Below, piece by piece: positions 48,685 through 60,259 of a stretch of DNA of 64,000 bases. Location: positions 1-64,000 of the forward strand of contig CAWESK010000020.1 of NCBI GenBank assembly GCA_963811685.1, read 5' to 3'. Each line of letters starts with the position of its first letter. Position 1 is the first letter of the stretch. A program made the position numbers and the translations under genes. The notes under the pieces are model-generated. The model was not told the DNA's origin, did no database searches, and was given only the letters and a program-made list of their open reading frames with translations. This DNA is from CAIWHR01 sp963811685. Lineage in GTDB: Bacteria; Pseudomonadota; Gammaproteobacteria; Burkholderiales; Casimicrobiaceae.

Positions 48685-49863
48685 ATGGAATTCGAGCTCT
48701 GGTGGCTGCTGCCGATCCCGGTCGTGTTCTTCGCGCTCGGGTGGATCGCCGCCCGCATCGACATCCGGCATCTGCTGCGCGAGTCGAGCGCGCTGCCGCT
48801 GTCCTATTTTCGCGGCCTCAACTTCCTGCTGAACGAGCAGCCGGACAAGGCGATCGAGTCGTTCATCGAGGTGGTCAAGGTCGATCCGCAAACCGTCGAT
48901 CTGCACTTCGCGCTGGGCAGCCTCTTTCGCCGGCAAGGCGAAATCGACCGCGCGATCCGGATGCACCAGAACCTTCTCGATCGCCCGGACCTGCCCGCGG
49001 ACAAGCGACGCGCCGCCGAATTCGAGCTCGCGCAGGACTTTCATCGCGCCGGCCTCCTCGATCGCGCCGAGGAGCTCTTCGCCAAGCTCGACGGGTCGAC
49101 GTTCGAGCACGCGTCGCAAGGCTTCCTTCTTTCCATCTACGAGCAGGAAAAAGACTGGCCCAAGGCAATCGTCGTGACGCGCCGGATGGAAGCGCTCGCC
49201 AAGCAGCCTTATTTCAAGGAGATCGCGCACTATTGCTGCGAGCTCGCGCAAGGCGCGCTGCTGGCGTCGGATTTCGCGGCGGCGCGGCGGCACATCGACG
49301 AGGCGCTCGCCGAGTACAGGGCGTGCGCGCGGGCGACGATGCTGCTGGGGGATCTCCACGCGCAGCAGGGAGAGCTCCCCGAAGCAATCCTCGCGTGGCA
49401 GCGGATCGAATCGCAGAACCCGGCGTTCCTCTCGCTCGTCGCGGAGCGTCTCGCCGACGCCTACCGCAAGACCGACAACGCGAGTCAGGGACTGCGGGTG
49501 CTCCGCGCGTATCAGCAGCAATATCCGTCGCTCGATCTGCTCAATACCGTGTTCACGCTGACGCTCGCCGACGAAGGGCCGGAGGCAGCCGGCGAGCTCA
49601 TCAAGGAGGAGCTTGCGCGCAACCCGACGCTGCTCGGCCTCGACCGCCTGCTCGAGGCGCAGCTCCTCGCCGCGCCTGCCGATCGCCGGCACGATCTCGA
49701 GCTCGTGAAGCAGCTCGTCGGCCAGCACATCAAGCGGCTCGGCATGTACAAGTGCGACCATTGCGGATTCCGCGCGAAGCAGTACTACTGGCGCTGCCCG
49801 GGCTGCGGCAAGTGGGAAACCTATTCGCCGCGCCGCACCGAGACTCCCGACGGATATGCGTGA
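48685..49863 (+). CDS. lapB: Lipopolysaccharide assembly protein LapB
   Basis: The 392-residue protein starts with a membrane helix (WWLLPIPVVFFALGWIAARI), continues with TPR repeats from about residue 40 to 340 and ends in a rubredoxin-like knuckle, CDHCGFRAKQYYWRCPGC. This is the full LapB/YciM layout. LapB directs LpxC to FtsH and so balances lipopolysaccharide with phospholipid synthesis. It follows lapA by 46 bases. Confidence 0.93.
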   Translation: MEFELWWLLPIPVVFFALGWIAARIDIRHLLRESSALPLSYFRGLNFLLNEQPDKAIESFIEVVKVDPQTVDLHFALGSLFRRQGEIDRAIRMHQNLLDRPDLPADKRRAAEFELAQDFHRAGLLDRAEELFAKLDGSTFEHASQGFLLSIYEQEKDWPKAIVVTRRMEALAKQPYFKEIAHYCCELAQGALLASDFAAARRHIDEALAEYRACARATMLLGDLHAQQGELPEAILAWQRIESQNPAFLSLVAERLADAYRKTDNASQGLRVLRAYQQQYPSLDLLNTVFTLTLADEGPEAAGELIKEELARNPTLLGLDRLLEAQLLAAPADRRHDLELVKQLVGQHIKRLGMYKCDHCGFRAKQYYWRCPGCGKWETYSPRRTETPDGYA

Positions 49864-49875
49864 CCCCTAGCGGAT

Positions 49876-50593
49876 ATGCCTGATCCGAAAGTCATCGTCG
49901 CGCTCGACTTCGCCAATCCGATGCACGCGTTGGCGCTCGCCGACCGCCTCGATCCGGCCGCGTGCGCGCTCAAGGTCGGCAAGGAGCTCTTCGTCATCGC
50001 CGGGCCGGAGCCCGTGCGCTGGATGATCGAGCGCGGCTTCAAGGTCTTTCTCGATCTCAAGTTCCACGACATCCCGAACACGGTCGCCCAGGCGTGCGCC
50101 GCGGCGACGCGGCTCGGCGTCTGGATGCTGAACGTTCACGCCGCCGGCGGCCGCGCCATGCTCGCCGCCGCGCGCGAGGCGGTCACCAACGCCGCGGCCG
50201 CGCAGGGCCGGCGCGTCGCCGCTCCTCATCGCGGTCACCGTGCTGACGAGCCTCGCCGATGTCGATTTGCGCGAGACCGGCGTCACCGGCACCGCCACGC
50301 AGCAGGCGCTGGATCTCGCCCGCCTGGCTGCGGCTTGCGGGCTCGACGGCGTCGTCTGCTCGGCGGTCGAGGCGCCGGCGCTGCGCGCCGCACGCGGCAA
50401 GGATTTCAAGCTGGTGACGCCCGGCATCAGGCCCGCCGGCAGCAGCCACGACGACCAGGCGCGCGTGATCACGCCGAGCGCAGCGGTCGCCAACGGCGCC
50501 GACTACCTCGTCATCGGGCGCCCGATCACGCAGGCCGTCGACCCGCTCGCCGCGCTCGCAGCGATCAACGCTTCGCTGGAGGGCACGGCTTGA
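49876..50593 (+). CDS. pyrF: Orotidine 5'-phosphate decarboxylase, one frameshift
   Basis: The first part has VIVALDFANPMHALALADRL, AALKVGKELF-like CALKVGKELFVIAGPEPVRW and the catalytic FLDLKFHDIPNTVAQACAAA. Near 50,215 (GTCGCCGCTCCTC) a one-base change moves frame 1 to frame 3, and the expected LLIAVTVLTSLADVDL, KLVTPGIRPAG and ADYLVIGRPITQAVDPLAAL complete the barrel. The catalytic Lys-Asp array is unaffected. The stop overlaps the TTG start of ugd. Confidence 0.92.
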
Positions 50594-51912
50594 AGATCAC
50601 CGTGGTCGGCACGGGCTACGTCGGTCTCGTCACCGGCACCTGCCTCGCGGAGGTCGGCAACGACGTCCTGTGCGTCGACGTCGACGCGGCGAAGATCGCG
50701 ACGCTCAACGCCGGCGGTGTGCCGATCCACGAGCCTGGCCTGGAGCCGATGATCGGGCGCAACGTGGCGGCAGGGCGCCTTCGCTTCACCACCGACGCCG
50801 ACGCGGCCGTCGCGCACGGCGCGCTCCAGTTCATCGCCGTCGGCACGCCGCCCGGGGAAGACGGATCTGCCGATATGCAATACGTGCTGGCGGCGGCCCG
50901 CGTGATCGGGCGCCGGATGACCGAGGCCAAGATCGTCGTCGACAAGTCGACCGTCCCCGTCGGAACCGCAGATCGAGTGCGCGCGGCGATCGCCGACGAG
51001 CTCGGCGCGCGCGGCATCGATCTCGCGTTCGCCGTCGCATCGAACCCGGAATTCCTGAAGGAGGGCGCGGCGGTCGAGGACTTCATGAAACCCGACCGCA
51101 TCGTCATCGGCGCCGAAGATGCGCGCGCCGTCGCCGCGCTGCGCGCCGTTTACGCCCCCTTCATGCGCAATCACGATCGCCTGCTGGTGATGGACGTGCG
51201 CTCGGCCGAGCTCACCAAGTACGCCGCCAACGCGATGCTGGCCACGCGCATTTCGTTCATGAACGAGCTCGCCAATCTCGCCGACGACCTCGGCGCCGAC
51301 ATCGAGCACGTGCGCCGGGGCATGGGCTCCGATCCGCGCATCGGCTACCATTTCCTGTACCCCGGGGTCGGCTACGGCGGCAGCTGCTTTCCCAAGGACG
51401 TGAAGGCACTGCGGCACACGGCGTCGCAGCACGGGCGCGCGCTGAAGGTCCTCGATGCCGTCGAAGCCGTCAACGACGCGCAAAAGCTCCGGCTGGTCGA
51501 GAAGATCGTGTCGCGCCTCGGCGCCGATCTCGCCGGCCGCACGTTCGCGCTCTGGGGCCTCGCGTTCAAGCCCAACACCGACGACATGCGCGAGGCGCCG
51601 TCGCGCGGGATCATCGCCGCGCTCGCCGCGCGCGGCGCCGCGATCGTCGCCTGGGATCCGGTGGCGATTCCCGAGGCGAAACGCGCGCTCTCCTCGATCC
51701 CGCAGCTTTCCTTCGCGGCGTCGCCGATGGCGGCACTCAATGGCGCCGATGCGCTCGTCGTCGTTACCGAGTGGCAGGAATTCAGGAGTCCCGATTTCGG
51801 CGCGATCCGCAAGGCGCTGAAGGAGCCGCTCGTGTTCGACGGACGCAATCTGTACGATCCCGCCGAAGTCCGCGCGGCGGGTCTCGAGCATTTCGCGATC
51901 GGACGTCGCTGA
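50590..51912 (+). CDS. ugd: UDP-glucose 6-dehydrogenase
   Basis: The 440-residue enzyme begins KITVVGTGYVGLVTGTCLAE with the NAD motif, and has NPEFLKEGAAVEDFMKPDRI, the conserved lysine and asparagine region ELTKYAANAMLATRISFMNE, and the active cysteine in PGVGYGGSCFPKDVKALRHT. It makes UDP-glucuronate for capsule, lipid A or exopolysaccharide. The start is TTG at 50,590, which overlaps the pyrF stop (TTGA). The next gene starts on the last base of the stop. Confidence 0.92.
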   Translation: MKITVVGTGYVGLVTGTCLAEVGNDVLCVDVDAAKIATLNAGGVPIHEPGLEPMIGRNVAAGRLRFTTDADAAVAHGALQFIAVGTPPGEDGSADMQYVLAAARVIGRRMTEAKIVVDKSTVPVGTADRVRAAIADELGARGIDLAFAVASNPEFLKEGAAVEDFMKPDRIVIGAEDARAVAALRAVYAPFMRNHDRLLVMDVRSAELTKYAANAMLATRISFMNELANLADDLGADIEHVRRGMGSDPRIGYHFLYPGVGYGGSCFPKDVKALRHTASQHGRALKVLDAVEAVNDAQKLRLVEKIVSRLGADLAGRTFALWGLAFKPNTDDMREAPSRGIIAALAARGAAIVAWDPVAIPEAKRALSSIPQLSFAASPMAALNGADALVVVTEWQEFRSPDFGAIRKALKEPLVFDGRNLYDPAEVRAAGLEHFAIGRR

Positions 51913-52871
51913 TGGCCCGCGCGCCAGATTCGCCCTCCGCGCGGTTCGCCGATTTTCGCGACCGGGTCGCGCGCACGCGCGTGCTGATCGTGGGCGACGT
52001 GATGCTCGATCGCTACTGGTTCGGCGAAGTCGAGCGCATTTCGCCCGAGGCGCCGGTGCCGGTGGTCAAGATCGCGCGCACCGAGGAGCGCCCCGGCGGG
52101 GCGGCGAACGTCGCCCGCAACGCGGCGGCGCTGGGCGCATCGCTCACGCTGCTGTCGGTGGTCGGCGCGGACGAGCCGGGCGCGATGCTGGAGCGGCTCC
52201 TCGCCGCCGATCGCGTGCGGACGCTTTTCCATCGCGATCCGTCCGTGGCCACGACGGTCAAGCTCCGCGTCATCGGGCGCCAGCAGCAGCTGTTGCGGAT
52301 CGATTTCGAGACGACGCCGTCGCACGAAGTGCTCGCCGGCAAGCTCGCCGATTACGACCGGCTGCTGATCGACAACGACGTGGTCGTGCTCTCGGATTAC
52401 GGAAAAGGCGGCCTCGCCCACATCGCGACGATGATCGAGCGGGCACGGGCGGCCGGCAAGACAGTCCTGGTCGATCCCAAGGGCGAAGACTGGACCAAGT
52501 ATCGCGGCGCGACGCTGATCACGCCGAACCGCAGCGAATTCCGCGAGGTCGTCGGACGCTGGCGCGACGAGGCCGACATGACGGCAAGGGCGCACGCGCT
52601 CATCGGCGAGCTCGGCATCGACGCGCTGCTCGTCACGCGCTCGGAGGAGGGGATGAGCCTCTACACGCGCGATTCCGACGAGCACATTCCGGCCGTCGCA
52701 CGGGAAGTTTTCGATGTCTCCGGCGCCGGGGACACGGTGATCGCGGCGCTCGGTGTGCTGATCGGCGCCGGCGCCCCGCTGCCGGCGGCGGTGCGGATCG
52801 CGAATCAGGCGGCCGGCGTGGTGGTCGGCAAGCTCGGCACCGCGGTCGCGACGCCGGACGAGCTCGACTGA
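51912..52871 (+). CDS. rfaE1: D-glycero-beta-D-manno-heptose-7-phosphate kinase
   Basis: The 319-residue PfkB-family kinase has VLIVGDVMLDRYWFGEVERI, RPGGAANVARNAAALGA and the catalytic DVSGAGDTVIAALGVLIGAG. Only the kinase domain is present, not the adenylyltransferase of fused HldE, so it is RfaE1/HldA. It supplies ADP-heptose for the lipopolysaccharide core. The hldD epimerase gene, often its neighbour, is not here. The start overlaps ugd as TGATG. Confidence 0.9.
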   Translation: MARAPDSPSARFADFRDRVARTRVLIVGDVMLDRYWFGEVERISPEAPVPVVKIARTEERPGGAANVARNAAALGASLTLLSVVGADEPGAMLERLLAADRVRTLFHRDPSVATTVKLRVIGRQQQLLRIDFETTPSHEVLAGKLADYDRLLIDNDVVVLSDYGKGGLAHIATMIERARAAGKTVLVDPKGEDWTKYRGATLITPNRSEFREVVGRWRDEADMTARAHALIGELGIDALLVTRSEEGMSLYTRDSDEHIPAVAREVFDVSGAGDTVIAALGVLIGAGAPLPAAVRIANQAAGVVVGKLGTAVATPDELD

Positions 52872-52888
52872 CGGGCCGCGCCTTTCTC

Positions 52889-54243
52889 GTGGCCAGGACC
52901 CGGACCGTCTACAGCTGCACCGAGTGCGGCGGCCAGAGCCCGAAGTGGCAGGGCCAGTGCCCGCATTGCGGCGTGTGGAACACGCTCGTCGAAACGATCG
53001 CCACGCCCGCGCCGGCGCGCTTCCAGAGCGTCGCCGGAAAAACGGGAACCGTGCGCCGCCTCGCGAGTGTCGACGCCGCGGAGACCCCGCGCTTTCCGAC
53101 CGGCGTCGAGGAATTCGATCGTGTGCTGGGGGCGGGCTCGTTCCGGGCGGCGTGGTGCTGCTCGGCGGTGATCCAGGGATCGGCAAATCGACGCTGTTGC
53201 TGCAGGCGATGGCGGCGATCGGCGCGACGCGCTCGGCGCTCTACGTCACCGGAGAGGAATCGGTCGAGCAGGTCGCGCTGCGCGCGCAGCGGCTCGGGCT
53301 CGTCAACGCGCCGGTGTCGCTGCTTGCAGAAGTGCAGCTCGAAGCGATCATCGCGACCGTGGGCGCCGAAAAGCCCGAGGTCGTCGTCATCGACTCGATC
53401 CAGACCGCCTACACCGAGGCGCTGACCTCGGCCCCCGGGAGCGTCGCGCAGGTCCGCGAGTGCGCCGCGCAGCTCACGCGGCTCGCCAAGCAGCGCGGGA
53501 TCGTCGTGATATTCGTCGGGCACGTAACGAAGGAGGGTGCGATCGCCGGCCCCCGCGTGCTGGAGCACATCGTCGACACTGTCCTGTATTTCGAGGGCGA
53601 CACGCATTCGAGCTTCCGGCTCGTGCGCGCGATCAAGAACCGCTACGGCGCCGCCAACGAGCTCGGTGTCTTCGCGATGACCGAGCGCGGCTTGAAGGGG
53701 GTGGCGAACCCGTCGGCGCTCTTTCTCTCCCAGCATGCCGAGCCGGTCCCGGGGTCCGCGATCGTCGCGACCCTCGAGGGCTCGCGCCCTCTGCTGGTCG
53801 AGATCCAGGCGCTCGTCGATCCGGTTCAGGGAGGAATGCCGAAGCGGCTCGCGGTGGGTCTCGACCCGCAACGCCTCGCGCTGCTCCTCGCCGTGCTGCA
53901 CCGGCACGGGGGCGCGGAGACCGGGGGCTACGACGTCTTCGTCAACGCGGTGGGTGGCGTGCGGATCAACGAGCCGGCCGCGGATCTCGCGATCCTGCTG
54001 GCGGTGCATTCGTCGCTCGTCGGCCGGCCGCTGCCGGCGAAGACGCTGGTCTTCGGCGAGGTCGGACTCGCGGGGGAGATCAGGCCAGTGCAGGGCGGTC
54101 AGGATCGGATCAAGGAAGCAGCGAAGCTTGGGTTCCGCCAATTCCTCATCCCGACTCTCAACAAGCCGAAGCAAGCTATTGAAAATGTGAAGCTAATGAC
54201 TGTCGATCGTATCGATCAGGCGGTCGGATTCCTGCGCGGCTGA
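52889..54243 (+). CDS. radA: DNA repair protein RadA, one frameshift
   Basis: RadA layout is complete after correction: an N-terminal zinc finger (CTECGGQSPKWQGQCPHCG), the Walker A GDPGIGKSTLLLQAM, VIDSIQTAYTEALTSAPGS (Walker B), KNRYGAANELGVFAM (the RadA-specific KNRFG motif) and a C-terminal Lon-like domain (DVFVNAVGGVRINEPAADLA). Near 53,145 one base is missing or extra in TCGTTCCGGG, moving frame 2 to frame 1. GTG 52,889 is the start. It helps process recombination intermediates with RecA. The product is about 451 residues. Confidence 0.93.
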
Positions 54244-54292
54244 GCCCACGCCCCTCTGCGTCGGGCAGGCGAATCCAGCCGCGACTTGCCGC

Positions 54293-54937
54293 TCATTTCG
54301 ACGCGGGCGCCGTCGAGTTCATCATGTAGTTGATGGCGCCGCGGAATTCCGCGTCGGTGAGATCGGCCATACCCCCGCGGGCTGGCATTGCACCGTGGCC
54401 GTGGATCGCGGAAGCGACGACCTTGTCGTACCCCTGCGTAAGGCGTGCCCTCCACGCGACGCGGTCGCCGATCCTGGGCGCGCCGCCCGCGCCGGTCCCG
54501 TGGCACTTCGCGCACTGAGCGTCGACAATTTCCTTCCCGCTGCGGGGCGGCGTCGCCGCCGTCCGGCTCAAGGGCTCGATCCAGTGACCGCCCGATTGAT
54601 TGACCATGTAGGTGATCGCGCGCTGGATCTCGATGTCCGTGAGCTTCGGGTTGCCGCCGTGCGCGGGCATCTGCCTGATGCCGGCGAGGGCACTCGCGGT
54701 CAGCGCGCCGAGTCCCTTGTCGGCGCGGGTCGCCCATGCCTTGTCGTCGCCGATCTTCGGCGCGCCGCCGGCACCGGTCCCGTGGCATGACATGCACAGC
54801 GAATCGACGACCTGCTTGCCGGTTCGCTCGACCGGCTGCGCGCGTGCCGTCGACGTCACGCCGAGCAGAAAGATGGCGACGAACGCCACCGCGGAGATGA
54901 ACATGCGGCTCGTCAACACGCGGAAAAGACTGAACAT
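54293..54937 (-). CDS. Periplasmic di-haem cytochrome c (c5 type)
   Basis: The 214-residue protein has a signal or anchor helix (FISAVAFVAIFLLGVTSTAR) and two cytochrome c domains, each with a haem site: CMSCHGTGAGGAPKIGD and CAKCHGTGAGGAPRIGD, followed by methionine-ligand motifs MPAHGGNPKLTD and MPARGGMADLTD. The duplication is exact enough to suggest tandem copy of one domain. It should pass electrons between respiratory complexes and a terminal oxidase or reductase. The start at 54,937 has GGAGC just upstream. Confidence 0.88.
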   Translation of the reverse strand: MFSLFRVLTSRMFISAVAFVAIFLLGVTSTARAQPVERTGKQVVDSLCMSCHGTGAGGAPKIGDDKAWATRADKGLGALTASALAGIRQMPAHGGNPKLTDIEIQRAITYMVNQSGGHWIEPLSRTAATPPRSGKEIVDAQCAKCHGTGAGGAPRIGDRVAWRARLTQGYDKVVASAIHGHGAMPARGGMADLTDAEFRGAINYMMNSTAPASK

Positions 54938-55158
54938 CGATGCTCCCGATCCGGGCTCCCAGAGCTTCGAACCCAATGGTCGACATTAGGAGACGTTCAC
55001 GGCGTGCCCGTCTTGACGTGCGTCAAGTGTGCTGCCCGCACGGCGCAGAACAGGACGGAGGAGGGCGCGCGCAACGACATTTGCCGCCGTCTCCGTCTCT
55101 TCGGGCGCAAGATCACTCCTCGCTGAGCGCGCGCCGAGCGCAGCGAAGGAGACCGCGA

Positions 55159-55731
55159 ATGGAAAGAACCGATGCACGCCTGCTGGAGGAATGGCGGGCG
55201 AATCTCGACTTGCTCAAGTTCTACGAAACCCTGAAGCAGCAGAGGTTCGCCCATTTCCTGACGATCCAGACGGCGTTTCTGGCCATCTTCGGCCTGCTCG
55301 CCAAGGAGGCGATCGGCGTGTTCTCGCTGATCACAATGGCCACCCTGGTGGTGATTCCGATTCCGCCGCTGGTCATCGCGTACTACTTCTTGCGCCTCGA
55401 CGCGCGCGGCCGCGCCTTCGTGGACACGGCCAACACCCGGCTGCTTCTCATCGAGGACGAATGGAAAACGTTGTTCCCCGACAATCACTTTTCGACCTAC
55501 CAGCAGCAGTTCGCGGTGTTGTCGCGCCGGGATCGACGCGTGGTCGATCGCTATCTGGCGGCGCGCGCGCTGGAGCATGACCAGTACGCGCGATTGATCG
55601 AAGCGCCATCCGCCCATGCCTCCGAGACGGCGATCCTGCGGCTCTTCTGGTGGCTCTGGATCATCGTGTTCAGCTTTTCGGCGCTGCACCTCGGATGGCA
55701 CCTGGTTCACCCCGAGTGGCGTCCGGGCTGA
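55159..55731 (+). CDS. Unknown three-helix membrane protein
   Basis: The 190-residue product begins with a charged helix (ERTDARLLEEWRANLDLLKF), has two membrane segments at about residues 33-75 (HFLTIQTAFLAIFGLLAKEA, VFSLITMATLVVIPIPPLVI), a soluble middle part with DEWKTLFPDNHFSTYQQQ, and a C-terminal membrane helix (FWWLWIIVFSFSALHLGWHL). I do not recognise the family; RipA-like membrane proteins have a similar size and topology, but I cannot confirm it. The start follows AAGGAGA at seven bases. Confidence 0.7.
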   Translation: MERTDARLLEEWRANLDLLKFYETLKQQRFAHFLTIQTAFLAIFGLLAKEAIGVFSLITMATLVVIPIPPLVIAYYFLRLDARGRAFVDTANTRLLLIEDEWKTLFPDNHFSTYQQQFAVLSRRDRRVVDRYLAARALEHDQYARLIEAPSAHASETAILRLFWWLWIIVFSFSALHLGWHLVHPEWRPG

Positions 55732-55801
55732 TATGGGAGGGGTCGTCGCCTGGAGGCCTGGACACCGCTGGACCCAGGGAGATCATCACTCTAAATGTCG
55801 T

Positions 55802-55815
55802 ATAATTTGTATTAT
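55802..55815. promoter_or_regulatory. AT-rich inverted repeat before the small membrane protein gene
   Basis: ATAAT and ATTAT form a perfect inverted repeat around TTGT, in the most AT-rich patch of the window (55,791-55,832). TATAAT at 55,801-55,806 could be a -10, but no -35 fits. It may be an operator or a promoter of the gene at 55,949. The rest of 55,732-55,948 holds no gene. Confidence 0.3.
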
Positions 55816-55948
55816 GTAAAATCGCTGGTAACAGGGAGCCTGACGCCTGTCCACTAACCGACGGCGCCATTGGCATGCTCCCTGCTTCTCGATGACCGGA
55901 ACGAACGGAATCCACATCCCCGTCGGCATTCGGACCATCGAGGCAACC

Positions 55949-56244
55949 ATGACCGAGACGAAGATCGATCAAGTCAATTACGCGCCGATCCTGGCGGTTG
56001 TGTTCGGCGCGTTCTGCTGGCTTGGGCTCTACGCGCTGTACGCCAATTTCGCGCAGCGCGGGTTTCGAGCTGTTGCACCGTCGCCGGCTTCATCTCGGGC
56101 GTCGAAGGCGTCGTCCTGCTCGGCCTCTATGCGTTGGGCCTCGTTCTGCTGTTGGCATGTGGCCTCGCCGCGGTCGGCGCGCTGCTCAAAGCGACGTTCT
56201 GCGGCAGCGGCGCCGGCGAGACAAAGGTCGACGGCCCGCTGTAG
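55949..56244 (+). CDS. Small unknown two-helix membrane protein, one frameshift
   Basis: From ATG 55,949 the frame reads TETKIDQVNYAPILAVVFGA and FCWLGLYALYANFAQRGF, one membrane helix. Near 56,070 the frame moves from 2 to 3 and continues GFISGVEGVVLLGLYALGLV and LLLACGLAAVGALLKATFCG, a second helix, to 56,244. The protein is about 97 residues. I do not recognise it. It is convergent with the sulP gene. Confidence 0.5.
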
Positions 56245-56387
56245 GCTACGCTGTTCAGTCATTTGCGCCGCGATATGCCGGGCGCTGCCTGATTTCCGAT
56301 CGATCGGGGGCGCGGCGACGAGGCCGGGCTCGCGTTTGGCTATCGGCGATGCTTCCGGGGTACGGCGCGACGCCTCCAGTCGCCACT

Positions 56388-58063
56388 CTAGATTCGCTCT
56401 TCCTGGCGGCCGACTGCCCGTACGCGCGTGCTCGAGCGCCTCGTGCAGCGTCGAGAAGATGTGCGCAGACCCGACCACCGCCGTGATGCCGTGCCGATCC
56501 ATGTCGGAGCGCAGATACTGGACTCACTCGTCCGAACACGACCGTCACTCCGCGCGCGCCCAGCGCTGCGATCAGGTCCCGCAGCGATTGCGCCGCGGAA
56601 TAATCGATGGCGGTGATCGCCGACGCGTCCACCACGAGATGAGCGACCGGCGCGGGCGCGTCCGCGACGAGACGCAGGACCTCGTCGACGAACCGCGCTT
56701 CGTTCGCGTAGAAGAGATCGGCGCCGAACCGGTACACGACAAGTCCTGGCTCCGTCTGCATACCGTGCTCGACCGGCATGGGCACCCAGCGACCGGTGGC
56801 GTCGGGCGCAAGCACCATCGTGTGCGGGTGATAGCTGTGGCGAACATGACGCATGAGTGAGAGCGCAATGGCGAGCAGGATGCCCTGCTCCACGCCGATC
56901 AGCGCGACCGCCGCCGCCGTTCCGACGGCAAGCGTGAACTCGCCGGGGCTTTCGCGGCGGATATCGGCGAGCCCGCGGATGTCGATCAGCCCGACGGCGA
57001 TCGTGAACACGAGTCCGGCGAGCACGCAGCGCGGCAGGTATTGGAGCGGTCCGGTGGCAAACAGCAGCACCAGCGCGACGACACCTGCCATCACGATCTG
57101 CGCGACCTGGCTGCGCGCGCCCGCGCGCTCCCCCATCGCTGTCTGCGTCGGACTGCCGTTGACGACGAACGCGCCGCTGACGCCCGCCGCCGCATTGGCC
57201 GCGGCGAGGCCGAGGATATCCGCGTCCACGTCGACTCGCTCGTGATGAGGAATGGCGAAAGCGCGAGCGGCGGCCGCGCTTTGCGCGACGATCATCACGA
57301 AGCAGGACGCAGCGATGGGCACCAGCGCAAGCACGTCGCCAAAGCTCACGTCGGGCAGACCGAGTGATGGCAGGCCTCCGGGAACACTCCCGATGACGGC
57401 AAAGCCGCGCGCGGCGAAATCCCATGCGTAGCTGGCGGCGATGGCGATCGCGACGACCAGCATCGGCACGGGAATCCGGGGTGCATGACGGCGCCCGAGC
57501 AGGATGACGGCGACGACCGCGACGGACAGGATCGCCGTCGGCACGTGGATGGCGGCAACGCCGCGCGCAAGCTCGTCGAGCTGCTGCAGCGTCCGGTGCG
57601 CGCTCACGTCGAGATGCATCATGTCCGGGAGCATGGCGATGCCGACCTGGATGCCAACGCCCGCGAGAAAGCCGACGAGCACGGTCCGGGACAGGAAATC
57701 GGCGAGGAACCCGAGCCGGAAAATCCGCGCCAGCAGCAGCAGGGCCGCGGTCAGCAGCGCCACGGTCCCGACGAGCGCCATGTAGCGCTCGCTGGCCGCA
57801 GGTGCCATCCGGGAAAGACCGCTCGCGAAAATCGCCGCCGTCGCCGAATCGGCGGCGACGACCAGATGGCGCGAGGATCCGAACACCGCAAACGCAACCA
57901 GCGGCAGCAGGACGGTGTAGAGGCCGGTGACGACCGGGGTGCCCGCGATCCGCGTGTAGCCCAGGACCTGCGGGATGTTCATCGACGCGAGCGTGACGCC
58001 GGCAAGCGCGTCACGCGCGGTGCCGTCGCGGCTCACAGGCCGGATGCCGTCGAACAGCCGCAC
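56388..58063 (-). CDS. SulP-family anion transporter with STAS domain, 3' end uncertain
   Basis: The membrane part has the SulP signature AGVTLASMNIPQVLGYTRIA, VVTGLYTVLLPLVAFAVFGS and then about ten further helices, with RVDVDADILGLAAANAAAGV and GAFVVNGSPTQTAMGERAGA. A STAS domain follows (ADLFYANEARFVDEVLRLVA, LVVDASAITAIDYSAAQSLR). Near 56,510 the frame changes, and the end is ambiguous: an in-frame stop lies at 56,388, or the frame runs further. GTG 58,063 with GGGAGGG upstream is the start. Position beside the cys genes suggests sulfate, but SulP also carries bicarbonate and other anions. Confidence 0.8.
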
Positions 58064-58085
58064 GTCGCTTGCCCTCCCCTGCCTC

Positions 58086-58461
58086 TCAATCCTTGCGGGC
58101 TTCGGCAAGACAGAAAGCGGCAAGCGCCGCGACCACACCCTCGTCGTCGCCCGCAGCTCGCGCGAGCGCGAGGGAGACTCCGGGCAGCGACGCTGCGATA
58201 TCGGCCACGATCGCCGGCACGTCGATCCGTAGATGGCCGCCCTGTCCGAAAAACAGCGGGACGATGCAGATTCGGGTCGCGCCGGCGTCGGCGATGGCAC
58301 GTATGGCGGTCGGCAGATCGGGCGCCATCGACTCCAGAAAGGCGAGCTCGACCGGAAGCTCCGGCGAGGCGGCCCGAACCGCCGCCAACGACGCGATGAA
58401 ACGGCTCCGCCCACCGCGGATCGCGGGCGCCGTGAGCCAGCAGAACAACGGCCCGTTTCAT
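58086..58461 (-). CDS. cbiX: Sirohydrochlorin chelatase family protein (CbiX small type), one frameshift
   Basis: The product begins KRAVVLLAHGARDPRWAEPF with the chelatase histidine, then after a frame change near 58,400 continues RFIASLAAVRAASPELPVEL, AFLESMAPDLPTAIRAIAD, GATRICIVPLFFGQGGHLRI (second histidine) and GVVAALAAFCLAEARKD. About 124 residues fits the short CbiX/SirB form that works as a dimer, inserting iron or cobalt into sirohydrochlorin. Iron chelation for the CysI sirohaem is the natural role here. sulP starts 22 bases downstream on the same strand. Confidence 0.8.
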
Positions 58462-58547
58462 TGGGAAATCAGTCCTTGCCCGTTTCCGGTGCACTTCGGG
58501 ACCATATAGCGCTCTGGCCCTTGGTCATGACTCGATATTCTTTCCGA

Positions 58548-58567
58548 TTATAGCGGTCGCCTTATAA
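58548..58567. promoter_or_regulatory. Possible regulator site in the cbiX/cysI divergent region
   Basis: TTATAG (58,548-58,553) and TTATAA (58,562-58,567) are a direct repeat with a 14-base period in an otherwise GC-rich gap of about 140 bases between the divergent genes. A CysB-type LysR regulator would be expected here from the gene content. The site itself is only suggestive, and no clear hexamer pair was found for either promoter. Confidence 0.25.
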
Positions 58568-58600
58568 GCTGTCGCTTTGGCATATACAGGGCGGCGTTAC

Positions 58601-60242
<1,642 letters not shown>

Positions 60243-60259
<17 letters not shown>

